DNA of 64,000 nt from NCBI GenBank assembly GCA_025642065.1, contig JAODUP010001297.1:1-64000 (forward strand). Reading direction: 5' to 3'. The position numbers and the translations under genes are program-made. This document shows, in pieces, positions 23,001 through 35,771 of this stretch (position 1 is its first letter; each line of letters begins with the position of its first letter). This stretch comes from Paralvinella palmiformis. Its lineage: Eukaryota > Annelida > Polychaeta > Terebellida > Alvinellidae. Below the pieces are notes generated by a model. The model was given only the letters and a program-made list of their open reading frames with translations. It ran no database searches and was not told the DNA's origin.

Positions 23001-26000
23001 TTTGCATTCGGGATCTTTTATCCCACTAGTTCGTAGAAGCCATTCGTTCCAGGTGAAAGAAATTAATTGTCATTGGGGATGATATAGATCATGTGATCTG
23101 GTCAAATTGAAGGTACCTCAAACAGAAGTACTGTAAACGAAACCAGATCTAATTGCATTGGGGGCTTTTTTAAATCCCACTAGCCTATAGAAGCCACTCG
23201 TTCCAGGTGAAAGAAGTTAAGTGTCATTGTGGATGATCTGATCAACTTGAAGTTACATCAAACAGAAGCACTGTAAACTAAGTCAGATTTAATTGCATTG
23301 GTTGACGCTTTTATCCTATAAACGCAAAGGAACATATTGCACGTTGCATATCATTATTTATATTTATGTATAATATAGGAGAAAACAGTATACATTAATA
23401 TAATTATACAAATTGTACAAAAAATCAACAAGAATTATTATGTTGCTAACATCTTATCTAAACATAGGTCTATATTTGCAACATCCATGAACAGAACATG
23501 ATATCAGTAGTGTATACATAAACAATATACATGTAAGATATAATTCCTTATAGATCTGAATAATTAGGCGGCATGGCTGAGCCATTAGAGTGCCTGACCA
23601 CAAACCTACAGGATCGCGGTTCAAATTCTGTGTCAGAATGGTATTTTGCCTTTTATTTCACCTCATTTCAATCGGAGTATAGACCGACTCTACCTGAAGC
23701 TCGTCATTATGTGAGTGTCTAAGAAGCTATGGGTGTGTGATAGAAAACGGTTTACAGGCAGCTCTAGGCTGTCAATAGGCCCTTTCATCGATTTCTTCAA
23801 ATATTGTTTAAGCTATAAGACTTTTTCACAATCTTTGTCAAGGTTACGATTCCTTAGATATTTTTGCTCTGATACATGAAATAAATTATTTTGGCTGAAA
23901 TCAAATGCCTGGCGATAATATTTTTTAAAGACAAATTCGTAAAATTAAATCAACAAAGGCCAGTGGGAAGCTTCATCTTTCTAGGTTTCTCATCAACGAA
24001 ATTAAAATACGTGTCTACCTATATATGTATATCAATTGTAGAACTTTTGTTATAAATGCATGGCTTATTTATGAAGACAAATGGAAGTAGCCCACAAGTA
24101 TTGAACGAATGATGCTCATTTACACCAGATATTTATTAAGGGACCATGCTGTTACCTTTTTATCACAGAACACACTGGAAACAACATCTATTATCATGTA
24201 TCAATTTAATAAAGTTTATTTTAAATGTTCATAACAACAACAACAACAACAACAACGACTACGTCAACGACGAAGACAATATCAACTGTAGCCATTAAAA
24301 TAAAATACTCGTATATGTGCGAGCGTGCGCGCGCGCACGCACACACACCAATCAGCCATACAATTTCTTTCTTATATAGACGCATATTGGGCGAAATAAA
24401 AAAAAATGTTATCTTGTCATTGTTAAATTATAGATGTTTGATCATCTAGCTTTTACGACCCAATAATAAAAAAACAATTATACAACATGGAGTCTGTATC
24501 AAACGGGATACATTCAACATAGGTCGTAATCCATATAATAGTAATAATATTAAAAAAAAACCTCGATTTGATATAAGTCGCTTTACAAGGAAAAAACTGA
24601 ATTAAAACTTGTTCTGGCTCACAAACCTGACTGATATGTTCCAAACATTATTACCGTTTCAGTAATAGAACTCATTTTATTTTTCACTGGCGTCTAAATA
24701 ATTGTTATAGCATTTTCTAAACTCTGTAACATCACTGTTTTGTAGCTTGTATTTCATGTGCTAGCTTCTGTTACGTATTTATTTAAAATATTTGTCGAAT
24801 AAATGTATCTAGTTTAATTGCAGATTTGATTATATAAAATCTTGCCTCGTCTCGGCTCTCGCATAGGACACATGTGGTCAACAACAGTAACACGTTTGGC
24901 TTTTAAGCACTGTAAATCGAACATCCGAACGATTGAAATATTATTTCCGAGAACGAACTCCCAAACCAAAAAACAAAACATCAACGAACAAATAAGACAA
25001 GAATTAAAAAAAACCTATCTAAATAAAGAATAAAATAAAATAAATAACAATGACACTATGTCTTTTATTTTGGTAATATATTTTTTTTACATCAATGTCG
25101 TATTATAATTCAGCTATGATTTTAAAGCTGCTCTCTTTTTTGCTTTTTCAGCTTACCATATATCGCCTTATCAAAAGAAAAGTTGTTGTTAAAAGAACTG
25201 ATTAGTCGCTATAGCAACGTGACGTCACACGGTCGGCCGGTTATCGTGTCGGATACATCAGTCAATGTTCAATTTGGACTCGGACTGATCCATATGGATC
25301 TTGACGAAAAGACACGTGCTCTGGTACTCAGTGTCTGGATTAAGATGGTAATCCAGATCGCAGTTCCCAATTCTGTATACTTCTGTGTTCGCATCTTGCA
25401 ACCGATAAATGGTGTTCGACATTTGTGTTTTAATCATTATCTTTTCCTAGTAGGTCTGGATCGACCAGTATATGTCTTGGGATCCGGTGGATTTCTCCGA
25501 CATACTTTCCGTGAAGATGGAGTCGAAACAAGTATGGCTTCCCGACATTATGTTATATAACACGTAAGTTAGAACAGAAAACAACACGCCCCCCAAACAA
25601 ACACGAAACCAAAACTTAAACGAAGACTACAAACGGTTAGATATAGTTTAAACATCCACATTTGGAGCTTTCTTGGGCGATCGGCAAACATCTGCTGCGT
25701 GTTAATGCTGGCCATTATAGGTAAATATGCGAGTCTGGAAACCTTTAAAAACTAAATAAAACCCACTAAAACAATATACCTACAGTCACTGTTCCAGCGG
25801 CACCTCCATGGCCTAACGGGTAGCGCGATTGGCGACATATCTATAGCATTTCGGTTCAAACTGTGTCCGAAGGGTGTTTCATCTTTCACTTCGTTCCGTT
25901 ACCTTTGGGGTTAGCTTAGCCCATTTAGCCTACCTTTTATAAAAAGCGCCCATAAAACAGCAACGTTTACATTTTTTTACATGTAGAAACCTTTACACGT

Positions 26001-27298
26001 TTAATATATATATATATATATATTATCTTGTATGAGATATCTGTCTATAACATATAACATTGGGAACTTACTTAACCAGCTAAGTAGGCTTGAAACTGAC
26101 GCTTTCATGACTGACTTTATGGTGTTTGACAATGTTCAATCCACAGAAGCAGGAGTACCATGAGTAATGAGTACAAACATTTTAACTGAATAATAATACT
26201 ATGGTAATATTAAATAACATATATCCCTAGGTTAGTATTCAGTGAACTGTTCTCTGTTGAAGTAAAATAAACATCCTATAAGAAAGAGAAATATTTGGTT
26301 AAAATATGAACATATTATAACAATAGTTGCCTACGACAAAGAAATAATTAAGCCACAATATACCACCTTACGTTGCAATTAATGATACCCGCATAAATCT
26401 GTTTGATCATGTTTTATATCTGTATACTTTTGAAATGATATGAAGCAAAATCACCAGAGACAATCATCAATAACGAGTAATGCAAGTTTAAATATATAAA
26501 AAAAACACAACATCTGCTTTTAAATATTATTATAGTTTTCTCCCGCTCGTAAGCCAATTTGATTATTTCGGAAAACTCTGCATATAACAAATTTCAGATG
26601 TCGATCTTTTTCCTTCTGCTCCTACCTCTAAATAACGGACGTAAAATGTATAATTAAAACTTCCTGCTAATTAAGCGTAGCAGTGAAAATTTTGAAACAT
26701 CAATACAACCCCCCCTCTCTCTCCCTCCCCCCTCTCTATCCCCCCCCTCTCTCTCTATATATATTTCATTTACGCTGTACTTTACATCAAACTCTCGTTG
26801 ACATTTCAGTCGATATATTTCAGGGCGGAAACTGAGATTCTGATCCGGGATACGTTCATCACGGTATTTCACAATGGTACGATCCTCTGGGTACCTCACC
26901 AAAAGCTGCAGAGTTCGTGTTCGATTGACGTGACGAATTTCCCATTCGACACCCAAACATGTCATATGTGGTTCGGGTCATGGACGTACACCACGGAACA
27001 CCTGAACCTGTCGATGGCCTTCCCGAAAGGAATGGATCTGAAGACCTACTCGGACGATTACAAGGAATCCGGTCAGTGGCAGATCACCAAGTTGGAATCA
27101 GAACGTCGAGTGCTGCCCTCTATCAACGAGTCTCCTAACTACGCCGTGTTGACATTCACGCTGACGTTACGCCGTAATATTGTGTTTTCTAGCTATATAT
27201 TAACGTTACCTTGTGTCTTTCTCGCATGTTTGACATTAGTTGTCTTCTGGCTTCCCCCTGACAGACCGGATCGTACAGCACTTGGTAAGTTTATTAAT

Positions 27299-27352
<54 letters not shown>

Positions 27353-28492
27353 GGAGATAGATTGATAGAAAGATAGCTAGATAGCTAGCTAGCTAGATAG
27401 ATAGAGAGATTGATAGAGAGAAAGAGGGAGAAAATAAGTGATAGTTTTATTTAAGCCTGGCGCTAGTCACACCTGAGATATATGGTCAGTGTGCTATTTC
27501 GTAAGGAAACATTATAATTAGACAGTAGTTTTTTTACCGATGAATTAAACATCTTCCATTTGCAGTGTACGGGCAAAAGCTCACCGGATAGATGTTCACC
27601 GAACAAATGTCCACTGGACAAATGCTTACCTATAAAGTAGGGGATTGGACAAATGCCAACAAAAAAATTAATATAAGAAAAACGGATAAATGAAGAAAAA
27701 TGAATGGCAACATTAAACGAATTCTTTTCATAATTGATAAAGGACAATATAAGAAGTCACAATTGATGATATAAAGAAACCTAAAAAATACATGGCTTCA
27801 ATGAAGGAACCAATTATTTTTCAACATAGAAGAACTTTAATCTTCCAGTTCAAGTTCATTGCGTTTGATTTATATGGCTTCTAAAGGCATCCGTTAAAGT
27901 TCAATATTAAAGAACTTTAAGATGTATTGTCTTCATGGGAGATAAGCTGACAAAACTAATAGTGGTAGTATTGGGAATATAATATTTGAAAATGTTGACG
28001 TAATACTTTAACATTTTAAAGCCCGACAAATTACTATTACACATAATATCCAAATGGAAATCTAAACAAACGAAATGTTTTTTTTGTTTTAGTTTAATAT
28101 TTCTTTCTTGGTGGGCATTTGTCCGGTGGGCATTTGTCTGGTGAGCATTTGTCTGGTGAGCATTTGTCGGGTAGGCATTTGTTCTACTTTCCTCATATGC
28201 AGAAACATTGGCATTTGATCTCCTGTCTTTGCCCATGTTTGCGCTGTATTGGCCTCCATAAGAATGAAATATTTGTTTCGTTTTCTCTTTCTATTTATAT
28301 ACGCGTCCGTTTATATTAGGTGTAATTTGTACCCATGTGTTTATAAGATTTAAGTGCACTACAAACCTGCCATTGATAGATGTCCCGTCCATGAAGGTTA
28401 ACATGTGAAAGCTGATATATTTGTAGGGATAATTTTTAGTAATCTTTTACATTTTTTATTGGGTTCTCATATGCATCTTATTGGGGTATTCC

Positions 28493-28527
<35 letters not shown>

Positions 28528-28562
28528 ATTATTATTATTATTATTATTTTTTTTTATAAATA

Positions 28563-28595
<33 letters not shown>

Positions 28596-29231
28596 GCCTT
28601 TATTATTATCTTAAGTGAGGCGCAGGCTACATTGTAAGACCAAAGTTACATTTATATTTTCATCATCGTTGACCCCATTATCGTCACCAACATCACCTGT
28701 AACATCAACATCATTATCATAGCTCGTCTATTTTTAAGGGAACAGCTCAAGCAACCATCATCTACTTCTAGCAAAGAATATCTGGACAGTTAGTCCCATT
28801 GATTACAAATTTAACATATTGACATGCGCGCCTTAGTACATCTCAAAGGGTTTAAATGAAATTAGGGAAAAATTCACTGGAAAAAAGTCAGAGAAAAGAC
28901 ACGGGAAAAAGTTTACAGGAAAAGGTCATAAATAAATTTTATTCAGTTCGATGATAATATTTACTAATATATGTTTTATTTATTGTAAAGGACTATTCAG
29001 GTCTTATGTGGCAAAGGTAGATGAAAGATTATGGCTTACTGATTGGGGCCCAAATATAAATGATCTCTTACTCGTGTTTGTTGGTAAAGATGATCTGAGA
29101 CACCTTGCTTCTGGCGACATCTGATTACATTCAGTATCATCATATTGTTATTATTTGTGAATTTTATCACAGATACAGACAGCAGGTATATAATTACGGA
29201 TACATGAATCCATTCATACACCATTAATGCA

Positions 29232-29309
<78 letters not shown>

Positions 29310-29425
29310 AATACACAAAAACACACATAAACGCATATAGATGTATAAGTATGTAAATGTATACGTATGTACATACATACTTACATGCATGCATGCATGC
29401 ATACATACATACATACATACATACA

Positions 29426-29459
<34 letters not shown>

Positions 29460-30209
29460 CATACATACATACATATATATATATATTTACATACATATAT
29501 ACATACACATACACATACACACATACTGTCTGTTTATAGGACAAAGCTGACATGTTTATATTATGTAAAATAGGCATGGTGGTATATGGGTCACCAATTG
29601 GAACATCTTCCAATGGAATGCTGTCAAAATCCCTTCAGTTAATCTTCTTTTATATTTGACACCTTGCCTGAGACAAAGAGCTTATTCGTTTCCGCTCTTT
29701 GTTATGTCCTTTGGACAGTTTTATTACCGCCAGACACGAGTACACATGTACTAATAAATGGCTGAATATTATAGGATGTGTCCTTCGGAAAAGGTAGTAC
29801 AGAGTAATATACAATGAACGTATAATTTGTTTACTGAAGAAAGTAGAGATGGCGTAGTTAGTTAGAGCGTAGGACTCGTAGCCGAACGGTCGCGGGTTCG
29901 AGGCTCCGGTAGCTGCAAAGCCGTCATAAGGCAACTTGTTCACTCATCAATAAAAAATGAGAACCCGACAGGACGTGATGGCTATGTGTTTGAGTAATGC
30001 TTTGCGCCTATAATGGCAGCATGAGTTTTATGCTCCCTTGGGAGTTGAGATGTGTGCTGGGTGGCAACAGGTCCTAGTCATGATAATAATACTGTACAGC
30101 CCCTTAGAGCAGTGTTATCTGGTTCTGGCGTTATATAAACATGAGTTATTATTATTATATATTTCAAGCCTTTTAATATCTATTTCCTTATAAGTTATAT
30201 TATTATTAC

Positions 30210-30248
<39 letters not shown>

Positions 30249-32259
30249 GTCTCTCAGTGTGCTATTTTCATTAAGGTCAAGTAATCGCTTTATGTTTTTA
30301 ATGGCGAATCGATAGAGCCTATTAATGGATAGCACTCTGTTATCGGGCAAAATGCCTATTTCATTTCGACATCTGGCAGTTGATGTTATCTCTAGATAAT
30401 CTCATGTCGACATACGTCTTCTCTGGATTATATTTGTCTACAGAATCTCATATAGTTTATGTCAGAGTTATTGGGAAACCGACTACCATATGTCAGCTTT
30501 AGTCGCAGAATGTCATTTATTCAGCGCATCTGGTCCAGACCTTAATCCTTATGGGATTTGTTCTGTTATTCTTGTGTTAAACAAAATATTCACTAATCTC
30601 ACGTATCATTTCGACCAAGGTACCCGCCGCTCAATTTGAAAACACTTTAAAAATATAAACATCGTTTCTCTTCAATGCCAATACGGAATGGTTGATGTTG
30701 AGGACTGCGTTACTTGCGAAAGCTTCGAGTTTAGAAACGACATTTTGCTATCAGACAAAACTTCAGGTGTTTGGTGAAGATGAGTGTCAGACGGCAAAAG
30801 TTCGCCTATTCTCTGAATCTCCGATTGAAATTAATCCCTGGGAGTATGCATTATTTATGACTGCACTAAAATCATTCTGTACTAGTTCAGAGATCGTTCC
30901 CGGAAGTCTAGCTGCCTACGTCGTGTGTTGTTCTAACTGGGACATCTGCACTTAACGTAATGTTAGGCTTGTTCATTTTCAATGTGTTGTCGGAATACAA
31001 GGACGCTAATGGCAAGCGAACTGCGTCATTATGTCTCAAAGGATGACGCATATACGAGCCTTTAATGCGCCGTTATTGAGAGTATCATGGAGCCACGGCG
31101 ATAGCTAAGCTGCTAAAGTGCTGAGCTTTAGATCGCAAGGTCATCAGTTCGAGGTCTCTCATAGGCTACCGATCTTAAAACGGACGTTGCCCTTTAGAAT
31201 CCTATAACGGATTACACATATTCCAGAAACTGGTTAACTTCTCGATACATCGAATTGCTTATAATCGCAGTTGAAGGATGTGTACCATCTGGAGTGTGGA
31301 TGATACTGTTGGGTTTACATCTGGGGAGGAAGGTCAACTATGTCCTTTATCAGAACAATGATATTTTAAATCTTTAGAGCAAAGTAAAATTATTATTAAG
31401 TAAATAAAAAGAACAAAAAATTGAACAAAGAAAAAACCCATTGAGCAGATATAATTATAGTTATTTGCCGGAGGGGTGTTGAGGTGATGATATATGGTAT
31501 ACTAAATCTGATTTGATATCCAGAATCGACATTTTACAGTAATCGGTGGGGCCTTTAACCCCGGGAAGCCCAAAGTATATAAATATACATGTATATGAAC
31601 ATACCAACAGTAATGCTCACCCTTAGGCACAATCACAGACATAACCAGGTGTATTTCGGACCGTCAGACATTCTAGTTACCCACAGACACAACTTGATTG
31701 TTATGCCATATGGCCATACGCAATAACCGAATGTAAACGATGTTCGATAGCAGCTTTGGTGATTGGTTTGTTCACATTGAACACTGGCTACACTTGGGAA
31801 TATGACCGATGAACTATTGCATAGGGTATGAGTTGGGTTGGAACCTACAACCTAGAGATTTCTAGTGCAGCGCTCAACCACTGCGCCGCTGAGACGCCAA
31901 CGTTTATATTTTATGAAAGAGTTGGATAAGGACGAGTCAAATATCGGTTCTTTACGTGGAGTGCCATTTTGTACTTAGTCTATTAAGAAGATGCGTGTGA
32001 TAGACAGGAAGTCTAGTTACTGGTGTAGACATACACGACATCCTGTCTTGCTCATATTACACATAATTGTCAGCATTTATCTCTTTATAAACATGTCATA
32101 GATGACAGCCCAATGATTTATCTATGTTCCGTCTTGTTGTTATGCTGTACTGGTGCCTGACACTAAAACAACAGGTATAAGACCGGTAACGTGAAAAACT
32201 CGGCAGCTAGGTAAAAGTACAGGTACAGACACACACACACGTGCGCGTGCACCCCCCCC

Positions 32260-32310
<51 letters not shown>

Positions 32311-32734
32311 GCGCACAGATACACATCAACCATCAAGTTGATAATAATTTTCGTTTACAATGATATTAATTTTCCATTTATTTTCAGCGATGAGTATATT
32401 TTCCAGTTTCTTACTATTGTTACTTATCCTTGTCGAAGCTGCTCCACCAACTGCCTCATCTGTACCTAGATTAGGTAAATATATATGAAAATAACACAAT
32501 AAACATTCTCTATCAATAACACTAAGCTTTTATGAAAGTATTGAAATACAATGCTTAATGTGGCAGTGTTAATACTTCTATCACCACTCTCTCTGTGTGT
32601 TTTATCAGTTTCTAATAACTCACTAGTGCAGAGAAGTATGATCCATTTCATTAATGGTCTGAATCCAGGGAAGCGGTTTCCAAGCTGAAATACTAATACT
32701 AATACTATAAATACTCCTACTAATAATACTAATA

Positions 32735-32795
<61 letters not shown>

Positions 32796-34176
32796 TCTTA
32801 TAATATACATAGTATATGCCATATAGGTGAATGAGGGCAAGAACGTTTTGTATATAAAGTTTCTTTATGTACCTATAATTAATCAATTATTTCTCTTATT
32901 TGTTGTTCATTAAGATCAATATATAAATTGTTATCTCTCGTCAAACCTATTTCTTTCACAGCTATTGCTATAGCTATAATCTAGCTCATAATTATATGTA
33001 TATCAGAATTGAATATTTAGCTATCATCTTTTATTATGACAGATAATAGTCAAATATTAACGGTAACAACAGCAGTATTAGACGGCTGCAACAATCTACA
33101 ACACATGTGGACACTTATTAGCTGAATCTCAATGCAAAGTCCCTTAATAAAGATGTTGCACATATCTACAATGAGTCATTGAACGAACATTCCACAATTT
33201 CCTCACACCTTTACGCCATCGTGCACAAAACCCATGAATTGGTTTACTGTCCAAGCTCCTAACAACACACCAATAATAGTTGCCACAATATGTACGAAGC
33301 TTTTTCAACCCCATGTTTGCGGCACGAAGGCCAGATTTACTCATTACATAATTCGTTCTTCGTGTGAGTTCAGTCATGCCCTTTGTGACGGCCAAATCAT
33401 TACAATCAGGATTGTTTACAGTGTGGCCTAGATGCGTTGGATTACTCTGAACAATATGAGTAAACTAACGGTTGTACAGCAAGACCACTAAAGTTATAAA
33501 GTATAAGGCGACCCTTTGTCGAATTAAATTCAACGTTGTATTTCTTACAATATTCTACGCATATATTTAATAATATACTGGCGCCACACTGCGGCTAGGA
33601 GCCAATAAACACAAATTATCAGCAAATCCGATAATACCTTTTAATTCAATACAATAACTCATCTATGTTAATACAAAATACTGTTAAAGATATTATACCT
33701 ATCTAACTCCATTAAAGATGACGAATGACGCACTTTGGCTTCCATTCCATCTAACTCAAAGTTTGGTTTATACATAAACTCTTCCCCCCAATAAGTGCTT
33801 TTAATAGGTACATGACACGTCTAATGGGTAATTCAAATAACTTCACATATTCCACCCGGTGAAAAGCCTTAATGGCATCTAACAGTACCAACATTTCTAA
33901 CATAATAATCTATTACCTCCTCTAATATAAAAGAAGAACCCTGGATGGTAGACTAGATGGTAGACTAGATGGTAGACTGGATGGTAGACTGGATGGTAGA
34001 ATGCATCGGCTTAAAACCAAAACAGGAGATTATCACATTCGAGTACTCCGTATATCAACATGGCATTAAATAACAATGCCAGATAAACGTGAAGTTTCTG
34101 ACAACTGTGTATGATAACGTCAGACGACCGTCCGCAGTATATGGTTTTAGTTTATGTATTGTATTGCCTAATAATG

Positions 34177-34237
<61 letters not shown>

Positions 34238-34625
34238 TATATTTAATAAAGCTCCCTCACCGTATAATATAAGTCGTGTTATATCGCTGCTATTAAGTTG
34301 CTATTGGGTTGAGTCGTGTTATATCGCTGCTATTAGTATTAATCTGAATTTATTCTGATTTATGTTTATATTATTCATACATTATTCATACTGTGTATTA
34401 ATATTTTATTTGCCCATTTTAGGCTTAATCTTTCTTGGCCGTAGTGTTCGACACAACGCCTGGTTTTGTTTTAATCATAGTTTTTTTTTAAATATTTAGA
34501 TTATTCTCTAATTTTACCGGTAATTAACTATACTTCCAATTAAATATTTAAAAAAAAATAGTTTGGAGTTAATTGTTGTTTGAATGAAAGTATAACACCT
34601 GTGCCAGCGCCTTAACTATCTTTAT

Positions 34626-34710
<85 letters not shown>

Positions 34711-35725
34711 GGGAGGCGCCTTCGTGGTCTAATTGGTAGCGCGTTGGCGTACAGATCACTACCACCTGAGTTAGAATCTCGGCGTTGGAATATATGTTTC
34801 ATCTTTGACTTCGCTTCATTACCTTTTGATTTCGCTCAGCCCATTTAGCTTAACATATGCACAAACATGGCCGTAAAATATCAATCATCATCATCAGAGA
34901 GAGAGAGGAAGAGAGAGAGAGACTAATTAGCGTACCTTAGTTAACGCGATATATCATATAGATATGAAACTCAATATATCATTTCACATTGCATTTTCTA
35001 TTTACAGGTATCTATTACTGTTTTAACATGGTCATTATCATGTTAGCTGTATTCCTCTCATCACTCGTCGTCAATGTATGGAGAATGGGAGAAGGTTTTA
35101 CACCTGTACCGAAATGGCTTCGTAAGGTAACAACAACAACAACAACAACAACAACATCATCATCATCATCATCAACAACAACAAGAGTACAACCAATAAG
35201 AACAACAACAGCATCAACAGTATCAACAACAACAACAACATCATCATCATCAACAACAACAAGAGTACAACCAATAAGAACAACAACAGCATCAACAATA
35301 TCAACAATATCAACAACAACAACAACAACATCATCATCATCAACAACAACAACAACAACAACAACATCATCATCATCATCAACAACAACAAGAGTACAAC
35401 CAATAAGAAGAACAACAGCATCAACAATATCAACAACAACAACAACAACATCATCATGATCATCATCATCAACAACAACAACAGTACAACTAATAAGAAA
35501 AACAACAGCATCAACAATATCAACAACAACAACAATAATATTAATGATACTAATAATTAAAAGTAGCAATAAATAATATTAATAAGAACAATATTAATAA
35601 TAAATAAATAAAACACTTCTTCTGATGTCTATTTGCAGCATATTAGCGTTTTATATACATTTTCACTATTTTATGAATACTTATAACGCATCTTATTGTT
35701 AATGACATCTGCAATTGATGCATTA

Positions 35726-35771
<46 letters not shown>

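Larger units (their letters stand above)
17041..25151 (+). other. Receptor intron 1 (8.1 kb)
   Basis: GTAAGT donor and TTTTTTGCTTTTTCAG acceptor. It holds a foldback-like element (17770-18577), a LINE pseudogene (19140-20230), a LINE tail, a minisatellite plus MULE remnant (21600-22812), a 154-bp tandem array (22869-23316) and a SINE-like unit (23570-23760). The rest (23770-25150) is AT-rich with a short CAA tract at 24231 and an alternating CG/CA tract at 24326. Confidence 0.8.
27285..32387 (+). other. Receptor intron 4 (5.1 kb)
   Basis: GTAAGT donor and TTTATTTTCAG acceptor. Contains TA, GATA, TTA and ACAT tracts, a foldback-like element, a SINE (29846-30150), two tRNA-like heads and an unrecognised 87-codon open frame (30692-30955) with no motif. 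Confidence 0.8.
32475..35007 (+). other. Receptor intron 5 (2.5 kb)
   Basis: Donor GTAAAT, acceptor TTTTCTATTTACAG. Holds TA, AAT, CA and GA tracts, an antisense LINE remnant, a 12-bp minisatellite and a SINE. At 34273-34340 a 23-bp sequence (GTCGTGTTATATCGCTGC, then TATTA) occurs twice, 44 bases apart. Confidence 0.8.

Noticed and set aside
25183..25560. Continuous 125-codon frame through exons 2-3
   Set aside because: It reads through the 106-bp intron 2, after which exon 3 is in the wrong frame; the spliced reading restores [11 protein letters not shown] and WLPDIMLYN.
29846..29925. Candidate tRNA gene with good A and B boxes, and similar ones at 23570, 25798, 31085, 34711 and 57533
   Set aside because: The sequence after the B-box does not pair with the start as an acceptor stem, and shared SINE bodies follow in most cases; they are tRNA-derived SINE heads.
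33941..34000. Regular short repeats that might suggest a CRISPR-like array
   Set aside because: Five head-to-tail 12-bp units with no spacers in a eukaryotic intron; a minisatellite.
35015..35569. Antisense Val/Asp-rich and Leu/Met-rich open frames up to 184 codons
   Set aside because: Artefacts of CAA/CAT triplet repeats read on the other strand.
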